Below are positions 38,102 to 46,529 of a stretch of DNA of 64,000 nt, piece after piece. Position 1 is the stretch's first letter, and each line of letters opens with the position of its first letter. Position numbers and translations under genes: made by a program. Below the pieces are notes generated by a model, which was not told the origin of the DNA, ran no database searches, and saw only the letters and a list, made by a program, of their open reading frames with translations. Origin of the DNA: Variovorax sp. OAS795 (GTDB lineage: Bacteria > Pseudomonadota > Gammaproteobacteria > Burkholderiales > Burkholderiaceae_C); NCBI RefSeq assembly GCF_040546685.1, contig NZ_JBEPOH010000001.1, positions 1,860,001 to 1,924,000 of the forward strand. Reading direction: 5' to 3'.

Positions 38102-39267
38102 TGAAGCGCGATCGCGAAACTGCCGCATTCGGCTTGCAGGTACTGCTGGTTCGCTTGCGCAAGGCGCCGTGGAATTTCGGCTTCACGGTGCTGATGCGGC
38201 GGCTTGGCGCATTGCACACGGCGCAACCGCGCATCGGCCTTGCAAGCCGGCCGCAGCAAGAGGCGTTTCGACTGGGCCAGACGGCCGCGCTCACCTTTGC
38301 GCCGCGTGAGATTGCGGAAGCGGTGTTGCCCGGCGAGACCGTTCCTTCGCCGGGCACCGGCAGCCCACCGGCCCGGCACGGCAACAACCCGCGGGTCCCG
38401 ACAGTGCGTCTTTTTGGGCTTGGTCTGCTCGGCCCCAACGGGCCGCTGCCGCTGCATTACACGGAGCTGGTGCGCGATCGCACCGAGAACCATCACGACA
38501 GCACGCTCGCCGACTTTCTAGACATCTTTCATCACCGTTACCTCACGCACATGTACCGCGCGTGGGCGCAAAGTCAGGCCGCGGCCGGGCTCGACCGCAA
38601 GGATGACGAGACCTTCAGCCGCTACATTGCGCGCCTGACGGGCCATGACCCGCTGGAAATCCACGATTCCGTGCTGCCTTCGCATGCACGGCTGGCTGCG
38701 TCGACCCATCTGAGCCGCGAGGCGCGCAACCCCGATGGCCTGGCCGCCACGCTGGCGCGTTTCTTCGCGGTGCCTGTGCAGTTGCAGGAATTCGTGATGC
38801 ATTGGATTCGCATCGATGACGAAGACCAGAGCCATCTGGGGAAGGCACGCACCTCCAGCGTGATGGGCGTGGGCGCGATTGCCGGTGAAGTAGTGCCCGA
38901 CCGGCAGAACAAGTTCCGGCTCGTGCTCGGGCCGCTTCATCTCGACCAATACCTGCGCTTCACGCCACAGGGCAAAGACCTTCCGCTGCTGGTCGAATGG
39001 GTGCGCGGCTTCGTCGGCTACGAGTTCGTCTGGGAGGTCGAGTTGCGCGTGCGCAACGACAGCGCGCCACCGGCGCGCCTGGATGACAAGGAGAAGCTCG
39101 GGTGGTCGACCTGGCTGGGCGGTTCCCAAAGCGCAGGCTTGGGCGTGGATGCAAGGCGGCCAGCCGCGAATGCCCGCGACTATGCCGTGGGCATGGTGTT
39201 CGAGCCCGAGGAATACATGGGCACGCGCTACCGCACCAGTGCCGCAGCCCGAACAGCCGCTTGTTGA
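38101..39267 (+). CDS. tssG: Type VI secretion baseplate protein TssG
   Basis: A 388-residue baseplate wedge protein. Typical features are APWNFGFTVLMRRLGAL near the start, FGLGLLGPNGPLPLHYTEL, LADFLDIFHHRYLTHMYRAW and the late GPLHLDQYLRFTPQG. The ATG at 38101 overlaps the tssF stop. It bridges TssF, TssK and the VgrG spike. Confidence 0.95.
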   Translation: MKRDRETAAFGLQVLLVRLRKAPWNFGFTVLMRRLGALHTAQPRIGLASRPQQEAFRLGQTAALTFAPREIAEAVLPGETVPSPGTGSPPARHGNNPRVPTVRLFGLGLLGPNGPLPLHYTELVRDRTENHHDSTLADFLDIFHHRYLTHMYRAWAQSQAAAGLDRKDDETFSRYIARLTGHDPLEIHDSVLPSHARLAASTHLSREARNPDGLAATLARFFAVPVQLQEFVMHWIRIDDEDQSHLGKARTSSVMGVGAIAGEVVPDRQNKFRLVLGPLHLDQYLRFTPQGKDLPLLVEWVRGFVGYEFVWEVELRVRNDSAPPARLDDKEKLGWSTWLGGSQSAGLGVDARRPAANARDYAVGMVFEPEEYMGTRYRTSAAARTAAC

Positions 39268-39290
39268 ATCCGCTTCATACCTTTGCGACT

Positions 39291-40376
39291 ATGACCCACA
39301 TTGCCCGTCCCATCCCATCTTGTGATTTTCGTCTGTCAGCGGGTCCCACGCCCGACTGGCTCCTGCCCATCAGCGACGAGGAGCCTTGCGGCGCCAGCCT
39401 CGAATACGACGCGGAATACGCCGTGCTTCTTTCGAGCATGACGCCGCGCGGTGAAGCGCAATATGGCAAGTTCGTCGGCACATCCGAGATGCCCAACTGG
39501 GCGGAGATCGAGCGCGATTGCCGCCGCCTGTTGCTGCGTACCAAGGACATCAACCTCTATCTGTGGCTGTGCCGTGCCCGCACCCGGCTCGCGCAGGCCG
39601 CCGGGCTGGTGCAGGTGCTGGCCATCCTTGCGGACGTGCTGCAAGCATGGCCTGCAGCCATTCATCCGCAACTCGTGGTCGAGGGCCAGGTTGATCCGGA
39701 CGTGCGCGCCAATGCACTCGCCGCACTGGTCGATCCCGAGGGTTTGATGAGCGACATACGGGATATTGTGGTTGCCTCCAGTACCGCCATGCGGCTGACC
39801 GTTCGTGACGTGGACCGGGCCTTTGGCATGCCACGGCCGGCCGATGCGCCGATTCCGGAAACTGTCAGCCTGCAACTGGCTGCACTGCGCACCGCTGCCG
39901 CGGGTGACGCCAAGGCACCCGTCAACCTGCTGGCGCAAGCTGCGCGAGAGGTGCAGGTGATCGATGCATGGTGCAAACAACAGCTGGGCGATGCCGCTCT
40001 TTCACTGGGGGCCTTGCATCGTTTGCTGGGGCTGTTCGCCGCACCCGAGACGCCGCACGATGCAGAAGCCTCAGCTCCGGCGGTTCATGAGGCCTCGCAG
40101 GCTGGAGTGGCCCATCAGCATTCGCCAAACCTCGGCATGCCACTGCAACCCGTCGCAAGAGTCGCCACGCGCGACGATGTCCTGGGCGGCATTCGCGCGG
40201 CCCGCGAGTGGTTTGAGATCCATGAGCCAAGCAGCCCCGTCGCCGTGCTGCTCAAGCAGGCCGAGCGCATGGTTGGCAAGCGCTTCTCCCAGGTGGCCGA
40301 TTCGATCCCACTGGATCTGCTGCAAAAGTGGGAGTCCGAACAGGTTGCCGCGACGGCAGGAGCGAGCGAACGATGA
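39291..40376 (+). CDS. tssA: Type VI secretion sheath-assembly protein TssA
   Basis: A 361-residue protein with the ImpA_N domain (WLLPISDEEPCGASLEYDAE, then DINLYLWLCRARTRLAQ). A shorter C-terminal part contains EPSSPVAVLLKQAERMVGKRF, the typical short-form TssA ending. TssA coordinates baseplate priming and tube/sheath extension. The ATG at 39291 suits family starts; the frame continues open upstream. Its stop overlaps the next start (ATGA). Confidence 0.92.
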   Translation: MTHIARPIPSCDFRLSAGPTPDWLLPISDEEPCGASLEYDAEYAVLLSSMTPRGEAQYGKFVGTSEMPNWAEIERDCRRLLLRTKDINLYLWLCRARTRLAQAAGLVQVLAILADVLQAWPAAIHPQLVVEGQVDPDVRANALAALVDPEGLMSDIRDIVVASSTAMRLTVRDVDRAFGMPRPADAPIPETVSLQLAALRTAAAGDAKAPVNLLAQAAREVQVIDAWCKQQLGDAALSLGALHRLLGLFAAPETPHDAEASAPAVHEASQAGVAHQHSPNLGMPLQPVARVATRDDVLGGIRAAREWFEIHEPSSPVAVLLKQAERMVGKRFSQVADSIPLDLLQKWESEQVAATAGASER

Positions 40377-41263
40377 CACCAAGTCCAATTGAGTTACTGT
40401 TCGGTTCCTTGCTGCTCGGCATGCTGGGCGTGATGGTGGTTGCCTGGATGCTTTCGCGCAGTAATCGCCGGCAATTGGAAGCGAAACTGAACGCGCAACT
40501 TCAAGCGCATCTGCGCGTTCTCGATGCTCTAGCCGAACGACACGCGCAGCAGCCTCAGCAACTCCTGTCCGTGCTGGAAGCGTGGAAGCAGGAGCTTTGC
40601 GGGACCCTGCACATAATCGTGCGAGCGCTGCCGCAAAGCCCGCCATCATCGTTGTTACCGGCTCAGGGCATGGATGCTGTTGTGCTTGTCGAGCAACTGC
40701 ACACGCGAATTGGCAACGAGCTCGAGGCGCAGCGCCAGGCGATCGAGCAGGCGAACGCACAGGCCGATCGGGCACTGCAGCAGACCCTTCAGCGCGTGCC
40801 GCCACTGGTGCAGCAGGCCATCCAGGTCGAACTCGAATTCCAGGCCCAGCAACAAGCCTATCGCGAGGAAGCCCGTGCAAACGAGCGGCAGCGTTGGCAG
40901 GCCGAACAGGATGAGCGCCGCGCGGCGGAACTGCAACTGCTGCTTCGCGCTTTGGCCGCGCAGCCACGCAAGGCGCAACAAGCGGTAGCGGCGGAACCAT
41001 CCGGACCCGTGCAGCATCCAACGGTGCCGCCGCCGGGCACCTCGGCGGCCCCGGTTCTCGCGGTGTCGGCCCGACCGCCCGAACTGTTGCATACGCCGCT
41101 GCCGCGGCCGCAGCCCACCTACGAGCAAGTGGAGCCTGTGCCGGAACTCAGCGACGAAGAACTCGACGCGCTGCCACCTGAACTCCCGGAGCTAGGCAAA
41201 CCGCGAAAGCGGGTCTTGCCCGCACCCAAGAAGCCCAGCTTGCGCAGTTTGCGCAGTTTGTGA
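40373..41263 (+). CDS. Unrecognised T6SS-linked membrane/coiled-coil protein
   Basis: A 296-residue protein I cannot place in a family. One N-terminal membrane helix (about residues 5-25, LLFGSLLLGMLGVMVVAWML) is followed by about 180 residues of Gln/Ala/Arg/Glu-rich predicted coiled coil. A Pro/Ala-rich linker comes next, then an acidic patch (ELSDEELDALPPELPEL) and a basic tail (KKPSLRSLRSL). It starts within the tssA stop codon and ends the T6SS operon just before a strong terminator, so it is expressed with the system. A scaffolding or positioning role in the inner membrane is conceivable but unproven. Confidence 0.7.
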   Translation: MTPSPIELLFGSLLLGMLGVMVVAWMLSRSNRRQLEAKLNAQLQAHLRVLDALAERHAQQPQQLLSVLEAWKQELCGTLHIIVRALPQSPPSSLLPAQGMDAVVLVEQLHTRIGNELEAQRQAIEQANAQADRALQQTLQRVPPLVQQAIQVELEFQAQQQAYREEARANERQRWQAEQDERRAAELQLLLRALAAQPRKAQQAVAAEPSGPVQHPTVPPPGTSAAPVLAVSARPPELLHTPLPRPQPTYEQVEPVPELSDEELDALPPELPELGKPRKRVLPAPKKPSLRSLRSL

Positions 41264-41324
41264 ATGGCGACCACCGGTAGAGGCGCCGTCGTCAGTACTT
41301 CACGCCAGCAACCGCCCAATGAAA

Positions 41325-41357
41325 AAAAGCCCGCTACCGATGAGGTAGCGGGCTTTT
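41325..41357. terminator. Bidirectional intrinsic terminator between the T6SS operon and tRNA-Lys
   Basis: A 14-base-pair perfect stem (AAAAGCCCGCTACC / GGTAGCGGGCTTTT) with a GATGA loop. The flanking A run (41322-41328) and the T run (41354-41357) allow function in both directions. It would end the T6SS operon on the plus strand and tRNA-Lys on the minus strand. Confidence 0.9.
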
Positions 41358-41379
41358 CAAGCGTTTCCGCGATGTTGGT

Positions 41380-41455
41380 TGGTGGGCCCTGAGTGACTCG
41401 AACACTCGACCTACGGATTAAGAGTCCGCTGCTCTACCAACTGAGCTAAGAGCCC
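41380..41455 (-). tRNA. tRNA-Lys (anticodon CTT)
   Basis: A 76-base cloverleaf read on the minus strand, starting GGGCTCTTAGCTCAGTTGG and ending in encoded CCA. The anticodon loop is ACTCTTAAT with CTT at its centre, decoding AAG. The acceptor stem GGGCTCT pairs with AGGGCCC with one G-U. The T-loop TTCGAGT is normal. Its 3' end faces the T6SS locus. Confidence 0.96.
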
Positions 41456-41597
41456 TTGCACAAAACGTTTTGCGTTTTTTGGCAAGACCGCAAGTATAGC
41501 CCAAAAATTCCGGGATTCAACGGTTTTGTGCGCGGCGGCGTTAGCATCGACCCTCATCGACGGGCCCCCGGGGCCGCTTCCACCAGGAGAATCTTCC

Positions 41598-42305
41598 ATG
41601 ACAGATATAACCGCCATGCCCCATGTTGTGATCACCGGGGCCGCCGGCGCGCTGGGGCGCGCAGTGGCACAGCATTTTCTGGCACAGGGCGCGCGCCTTG
41701 CGCTGGTCGATCACCGCGCCGACCACCTGGCCGAGGTCTTCCCGGGCCTGGACAATTCGCAGCACCTGTTGCTCGCAGGCGATGTGACCTCGGCGTCCGA
41801 GATGTCCGATCTTGCGGGGCAGGCGCTCAAGGCTTTCGGCCGCATCGATGCGCTGGTCCATATTGCCGGCGGCTTCGAAATGGGCGAGGCAACCCACGCA
41901 CTCACGCGTGCGAGCTGGGACCGCATGATGAATCTCAACGCCTGGTCGTTCGTGGCGGTCACGCAGGCAGTGCTGCCTTCGATGATCGAGCACGGCGCCG
42001 GCCGCATCGTGGCGGTCACGGCCAAGGTGGCGGCGCGCGGCTTGCCGGCCATGGCGGCGTATATCGCGTCGAAGAGCGCGCTGCAGCGCCTGGTCGAGGC
42101 CATGGCGGCCGAAGCGGCGCCGCACGGCGTGGCCGTCAACAGCGTGGCGCCCAGCGTGCTCGACACGCCGGCCAACCGGCAGGCGATGCCTGACGCGAAC
42201 CCGGCCGAATGGGTGTCGACGGCGGTCGCGGCGCAGACCATCGCCTTTCTGGCATCCCCCGCCGCCGCCGCGCTGCACGGCCAGCACCTGACGCTCGACA
42301 CCTGA
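41598..42305 (+). CDS. SDR family oxidoreductase with atypical active site
   Basis: A 235-residue Rossmann-fold SDR. The nucleotide motif GAAGALG and the YxxxK pair (YIASK) are present. The usual NNAG is replaced by HIAG. The position 13 residues before the catalytic Tyr, normally Ser, is Ala, with Thr one residue earlier (VTAKVAARG). Catalysis may therefore be altered. The ATG at 41598 has a CAGGAGA ribosome binding site. It stands alone between tRNA-Lys and a terminator, so its substrate cannot be inferred. Confidence 0.85.
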   Translation: MTDITAMPHVVITGAAGALGRAVAQHFLAQGARLALVDHRADHLAEVFPGLDNSQHLLLAGDVTSASEMSDLAGQALKAFGRIDALVHIAGGFEMGEATHALTRASWDRMMNLNAWSFVAVTQAVLPSMIEHGAGRIVAVTAKVAARGLPAMAAYIASKSALQRLVEAMAAEAAPHGVAVNSVAPSVLDTPANRQAMPDANPAEWVSTAVAAQTIAFLASPAAAALHGQHLTLDT

Positions 42306-42337
42306 TCCGGCGATCCGTTCGATCAACGGGTTAGCAG

Positions 42338-42368
42338 GGCCCTGGCGCAACGCCAGGGCCTTTTTTTT
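42338..42368 (+). terminator. Intrinsic terminator after the SDR gene
   Basis: A 10-base-pair stem GGCCCTGGCG / CGCCAGGGCC with a CAA loop, followed by eight T residues (42361-42368). It lies 33 bases after the SDR stop and insulates the Tad locus. Confidence 0.92.
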
Positions 42369-42576
42369 GCCCTTTTGGGCCGCCATGGCGGGCCGGCCCG
42401 GGGCAGGCGGTTTGTCATGGGTGCGGCCGGGGCGGGCGGGGCGCTTGTCTCGCTTCGGAAGGGGCGCACCGCTCATGTGCACGGGCAGGCCAATTCCTAC
42501 AGTGACCCCACGGCGAACCATTTGAGCCCGAGGAGGGCAGCAGGCGGCGCCGGTCGGCCACATCACTGGGGACACC

Positions 42577-42723
42577 ATGGAACCGCACGACTTGCTGCCT
42601 AGGAATTTCACGAACCTGCTGCGCGAAGACGCGGGGATGTCGTTCATGGAAGTCGCGTTGCTCGGTTCGCTCGTGGTGGTGGTGGGCCTGCTGCTGCTGC
42701 TCGCGGCGCGGCGCGGTGCCTGA
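42577..42723 (+). CDS. Short Flp-like pilin or pseudopilin
   Basis: A 48-residue reading frame. It has a charged leader (LLREDAG), then MSFMEVALLGSLVVVVGLLLLLAARRGA, matching the prepilin pattern of a Gly cleavage site followed by a Glu at +5 and a hydrophobic helix. The glutamate (position 5 after the glycine) supports processing by the TadV peptidase encoded 36 bases downstream. It is shorter than the two other Flp-like proteins in the locus and lacks a C-terminal head. It could be the first gene of the tad operon; the upstream 210 bases hold no clear promoter. Confidence 0.62.
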   Translation: MEPHDLLPRNFTNLLREDAGMSFMEVALLGSLVVVVGLLLLLAARRGA

Positions 42724-42758
42724 CCACACAGATCAACAACGCGATACGGAGCAGCCCA

Positions 42759-43343
42759 ATGCGTGAATTCGATGCCTTTCTCGAACTGCTGTTGATGCTG
42801 GCGACGGATCTCCGCATGTGCGGCCTCCTTGTCCTGCTGGTGATCGCAGCGGTGAGCGATTGGCGCTTCTATCGCATTCCCAACTGGCTGACGTTCGGTG
42901 GCATGGCCTTCGCGGTGGTCTACGGAACCATCGCGGCGCGCACGCCGATGGCGGGACTGACGCAGGCCCTGGGAGGCCTCGCAACGGGCCTGGTGATCCT
43001 GCTGCCGTTCTATGCGCTGGGGATCATGGGGGCGGGCGACGTCAAGCTGATGGCCATGGTGGGTGCCTTCATCGGCCCCTACCAGACGCTCTGGGCCATT
43101 CTCTTCACGTGCATTGCGGGCGGCGCCGCCGCCGTGATCTTTGCCATGCACCGGCGCCGCCTCGGCCACATGCTGACCAACGTGAAGGACACCGTGCACG
43201 GCATGGCGATGTCCGGCATGTCCGGCTTTCGGCCCAACGGAACCATCGATACGCGGCAATCCATTGGAAAGCTGCCTTACGGCATCTGCATTTGCGCAGG
43301 GACGGTCGCAGAGGTCCTGGCGCACCAACTGGGCTACGTGTAG
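42759..43343 (+). CDS. tadV: Flp prepilin peptidase TadV (CpaA)
   Basis: A 194-residue membrane aspartic protease. The two catalytic aspartates are in AVSDWRFYRIPNWLT and GAGDVKLMAMVGAF, the type A24 peptidase motifs. Several hydrophobic helices surround them. It cleaves and may methylate the Flp and TadE/F/G-type prepilins encoded nearby. The length is typical of the short TadV form without an N-terminal methylase domain. Confidence 0.93.
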   Translation: MREFDAFLELLLMLATDLRMCGLLVLLVIAAVSDWRFYRIPNWLTFGGMAFAVVYGTIAARTPMAGLTQALGGLATGLVILLPFYALGIMGAGDVKLMAMVGAFIGPYQTLWAILFTCIAGGAAAVIFAMHRRRLGHMLTNVKDTVHGMAMSGMSGFRPNGTIDTRQSIGKLPYGICICAGTVAEVLAHQLGYV

Positions 43344-43379
43344 CCCGCTTCTTTCATTCCACCGCACTCGGAGATTCGC

Positions 43380-44225
43380 ATGAAAAACATCAAGGCACTC
43401 GGGCTGCTGCTGTTGGCCCTCCTGACTGGCCTGGCCGCCGCGGTCTATGCGGCGGGATGGGTCTCGCGACAAGGTGGAATCGCCTCGAACAAGGTGGTGG
43501 TTGCCGCAGTCGACATCGAGCTTGGCAGCCGGGTCAATCCCCAGATGCTGTCGCTGGTCGACTGGCCCAGCGGCTCGCTGCCGCCGGGTTCGTTCAAGGA
43601 TGCCAAGTCGCTCGAGGACCGGGTGGTCAAGGTCGGTGTGCTGCGCGGCGAAGCCATCCTGGAGGGCAAGCTCGCGCCCGTGGGCACTCAGGGCGGTCTC
43701 TCTGCGGTCATTGCCAGCGGCAAGCGCGCCATGACCGTGCGGGTGAACGACGTGGTGGGCGTCGCGGGCTTCGCATTGCCCGGCAACTACGTCGATGTGA
43801 TGGTCAACGCGCAGCAGGACAAGAACCGCGGCGGCGAGGAAGGCCGCCAGATCAGCAAGACCGTGCTCGAGAAGGTGCTGGTGCTGGCAGTCGCCCAAGA
43901 AGCCAACCGCGACGACACCAAGCCGAAGGTGGTCAGCGCCGTGACGCTGGAGCTCTCGCTCGAAGATTCCGAAAAGCTCGACCTGGCGCGCAGCGTGGGA
44001 ACCCTTTCGCTGGTGCTGCGGAACCAGATGGACAAGACCACGGTGGCCACCGCCGGCATCACCAAGGGCCAGTTGTTCGGTGAGAAGGAGATCCTGCCGA
44101 TCGCCACCACCGTGGCGGCGCGGACGGCTCCCGCGCGAGTGCCGCGTATCGGCCCGATGGCGCCGCGCCAAACAGAGTGCGTGGAAGTGATCCAGCACGC
44201 AGCCCGCACGCTCAACTGCTTCTAA
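43380..44225 (+). CDS. rcpC: Flp pilus assembly protein RcpC (CpaB)
   Basis: A 281-residue periplasmic or membrane-linked protein. After an N-terminal helix (LGLLLLALLTGLAAAVYAAGW) come the SAF domain (VVVAAVDIELGSRVNPQML) and the CpaB domain with GKRAMTVRVNDVVGVAGFALPGNYVDV. It is thought to support secretin function. It precedes rcpA by 23 bases. Confidence 0.92.
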   Translation: MKNIKALGLLLLALLTGLAAAVYAAGWVSRQGGIASNKVVVAAVDIELGSRVNPQMLSLVDWPSGSLPPGSFKDAKSLEDRVVKVGVLRGEAILEGKLAPVGTQGGLSAVIASGKRAMTVRVNDVVGVAGFALPGNYVDVMVNAQQDKNRGGEEGRQISKTVLEKVLVLAVAQEANRDDTKPKVVSAVTLELSLEDSEKLDLARSVGTLSLVLRNQMDKTTVATAGITKGQLFGEKEILPIATTVAARTAPARVPRIGPMAPRQTECVEVIQHAARTLNCF

Positions 44226-44248
44226 ATACAACGCAGGAGGAACCACAA

Positions 44249-45772
44249 GTGCAACATCTCTCTTCTTCTTATTCTTCGCCCGCCTGGCTGATGGCGGCGC
44301 TCATTGCGCTGGCGGGGCCCGCGATGGCCGCGGACGTGGTGGCTGTGGCGCCGGCGGCGGCTGCAGCAGCCGCGCCAGCTGCGGCGGCGGTGGCGGCACC
44401 GGCCGCACCTGCCACCCGGCGCTGCACCGCGATCATCCCGGACGACCAGCCGACCTACGCCGTGCTCGGCAAGTCGGTGGTCATCCCCCTGAAGTCGCGC
44501 GTTGCGCGCATCGTGGTCAGCGGGCAGCCGCCGAACCGCGCGTCGGCCGCCGCACCGGCAGCCGCGGGGCAGACGGCCCCCGCCACGGCGGCGACCGCAG
44601 GCGACGCCGTCGCCGATGTCGACGTCACGCTGCTGAGCCCCACCGACCTGTTCTTCCGCGGCCGCCAGGCGGGCTCGATGAACGTCGTGCTGCAGAGCGT
44701 CGACGGCACCTGCTACATCAAGGACGTGATCGTCACCATCGATCCGGGCGCACTGCAGTCCAAGCTCGCCGAGCTCATGCCGGAGGAGAACCGCATCCGC
44801 GTGCGCAGCGCCGAAAAATCGATCGTGCTCACCGGCGAGATCAGCGATGCGCTCAAGCTCGACGATGTGATGAGCCTGGCCATGGCCTACGGCGCCGACG
44901 GCAAGAAGGTGGTCAACCTGCTGCGCGTGACGGCGCCGCAGCAGGTGATGCTCGAAGTCAAGATCGCCGAGGTCAGCAAGACGCTGCTCGACCGCCTGGG
45001 CGCACGCGTCGGCCTGCAGCGCACGGCCAGCAGCGGGCTCAACACCTATTCGCTGATCTCGGACTTCCTGAGCAGCGGCGCGGGGCTTCTGGACGCATTC
45101 CGTATCGGCCGTGCCTCGATCTCCATCGACGGCCAGAAGGACGACGGCCTGGTGCGCATCCTGGCCGAGCCCAACATCATGTCGATCAGCGGCCAGCAGG
45201 CCAGCTTCCTGTCGGGCGGCAAGATATTCATCCCGGTTTCGCAGAACTCCAACGGCCGCGCCGGCTCGACCATCACGCTGGAAGAAAAGGAGTTCGGCAT
45301 CGGCGTGAAGTTCACTCCGACGGTGCTCAACGGCGGACGGATCAACCTCAAGATGGTGTCCGAGGTGTCGGACCTGTCGCAGACGGGGTCACCTTTCACT
45401 ACCGTGGGCGGTGTGACCGCCGTGCTGCCCTCCCTCACGGTGCGCCGCGCGGACACCACCGTGCAGCTCAATGACGGGCAGAGCTTTGTCATCGCAGGGC
45501 TCATCAAGAGCAACTCCACCGAAACCGTCAAGCGTTACCCCGGTCTGGGCGAGGTTCCCGTCATGGGAGCGCTGTTTCGCAGCACCGAGTTCCAGAACGA
45601 CCAGACCGAGCTGATGTTCGTGATCACGCCGCGCCTGGTCAAGCCGCTGGGCGAATCGCCCCGCATTCCGAACGACAACCACGTGCTCCCGAGCCGCGCC
45701 GAGATCTACCTGAACGGAGCCCTCGAAAGTGCCACCCCGGCCCCGCCCGCACCCGCCCGCAACGCCCAGTAA
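44249..45772 (+). CDS. rcpA: Flp pilus outer-membrane secretin RcpA (CpaC)
   Basis: A 507-residue secretin. The GTG at 44249 has AGGAGG eight bases upstream and gives a signal peptide ending in AGPAMAA. An Ala/Pro-rich stretch (about 25-55) precedes the periplasmic domains (RCTAIIPDD, SPTDLFFRGRQAGSMNVVLQ). The secretin core includes VMLEVKIAEVSKTLLDRLG and the C-terminal RYPGLGEVPVMGALFRST and ELMFVITPRLVKP. It forms the multimeric pore for the pilus. Confidence 0.94.
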   Translation: MQHLSSSYSSPAWLMAALIALAGPAMAADVVAVAPAAAAAAAPAAAAVAAPAAPATRRCTAIIPDDQPTYAVLGKSVVIPLKSRVARIVVSGQPPNRASAAAPAAAGQTAPATAATAGDAVADVDVTLLSPTDLFFRGRQAGSMNVVLQSVDGTCYIKDVIVTIDPGALQSKLAELMPEENRIRVRSAEKSIVLTGEISDALKLDDVMSLAMAYGADGKKVVNLLRVTAPQQVMLEVKIAEVSKTLLDRLGARVGLQRTASSGLNTYSLISDFLSSGAGLLDAFRIGRASISIDGQKDDGLVRILAEPNIMSISGQQASFLSGGKIFIPVSQNSNGRAGSTITLEEKEFGIGVKFTPTVLNGGRINLKMVSEVSDLSQTGSPFTTVGGVTAVLPSLTVRRADTTVQLNDGQSFVIAGLIKSNSTETVKRYPGLGEVPVMGALFRSTEFQNDQTELMFVITPRLVKPLGESPRIPNDNHVLPSRAEIYLNGALESATPAPPAPARNAQ

Positions 45773-45783
45773 GGAGCACCACC

Positions 45784-46077
45784 ATGATCAAGTCGACGAT
45801 TCTTGCGCTCACGCTGCTCGTGGCCACCGGCTGCTCCCACGTGACGCCCAACTACGACGCGCGCTTCGGCAATGCCCTGCGCGATGCCAAGAGAGACATG
45901 ACCATCAACCCCGATGCGGGCAAGGACGGGGACCCGGTCGTGGGCATGGACGGACGGGCTGCACGCGAGTCGATGGTGCAGTACCAGAAGTCCTACAAGG
46001 CGCCGCCGCCGGCAGTGAACGTCATCAACATCGGTGGCGGGATCGGTGGTGGAAGCGGCGGTGGTGACGGCCACTAG
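45784..46077 (+). CDS. Small Tad-locus lipoprotein
   Basis: A 97-residue lipoprotein with the signal MIKSTILALTLLVATGC, whose lipobox ends at Cys17. The mature part contains YDARFGNALRDAKRDMTINPDA, a segment shared with small lipoproteins found after CpaC in many Tad loci, and ends in a Gly-rich tail. A role as pilotin or RcpB-like partner of the secretin is possible. It follows rcpA after 11 bases. Confidence 0.75.
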   Translation: MIKSTILALTLLVATGCSHVTPNYDARFGNALRDAKRDMTINPDAGKDGDPVVGMDGRAARESMVQYQKSYKAPPPAVNVINIGGGIGGGSGGGDGH

Positions 46078-46200
46078 GCGCCATCGAATGATTCCTGGAT
46101 TCGAACAGAAAGGAGTTGCCTCACGAAGAAAGCAGTCAACCAACCCAGAACCCAACACTAGTTTTCTTGTTCTCTTACTGCAATTTAAAAGGTGAAAAAA

Positions 46201-46416
46201 ATGAACCAACTTTTTGTCCGTGCCGGCAACTTCATGTCCTCGTTCGTCAAGGAAGAGGACGGCGCGCAGGTGATCGAGTACGCGCTCATCATCGCAGTCG
46301 TGTCGATTGCGCTCGTCATTGCACTGCAGGGCCTGACCACCGGAGGCTACTTCACAACCTTCATTACCCGCGTGGGCGCCTGCCTCTCGGGCAACATGGC
46401 TGTCTGCAATCCCTGA
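46201..46416 (+). CDS. flp: Flp family type IVb pilin
   Basis: A 71-residue pilin. The Flp processing site is DGAQVIEYALIIAVVSIALVIAL, with cleavage after Gly and the conserved Glu-Tyr pair. A short head with two cysteines (ACLSGNMAVCN) closes the protein. The ATG at 46201 is spaced properly from an AAAAGG site; GTG at 46192 is possible. The 123-base AT-rich leader suggests a separate strong promoter, as is common for the major pilin. It is the best candidate for the main pilus subunit. Confidence 0.92.
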   Translation: MNQLFVRAGNFMSSFVKEEDGAQVIEYALIIAVVSIALVIALQGLTTGGYFTTFITRVGACLSGNMAVCNP

Positions 46417-46529
46417 GCCCGGTATTCGCATTCGCATTGACTGGAACGATGGCGGTGGCGGAGCCGGCTTGTCCGTTGCCCGCCGTCCGTCGTCCCCATG
46501 AAGGTCGGGCACAGAGCGAGGTACTCATC

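Noticed and set aside
36206..38128. 640-residue open frame antisense to tssF
   Set aside because: Same shadow effect; the sense protein is an unambiguous TssF, and the antisense protein is Arg/His/Gln-rich and unlike any family.
41380..41455. tRNA-Lys 3' end as attachment site for a T6SS genomic island
   Set aside because: No repeat of the tRNA 3' end was found near the far T6SS boundary (about 11777-11810), and no integrase is present.
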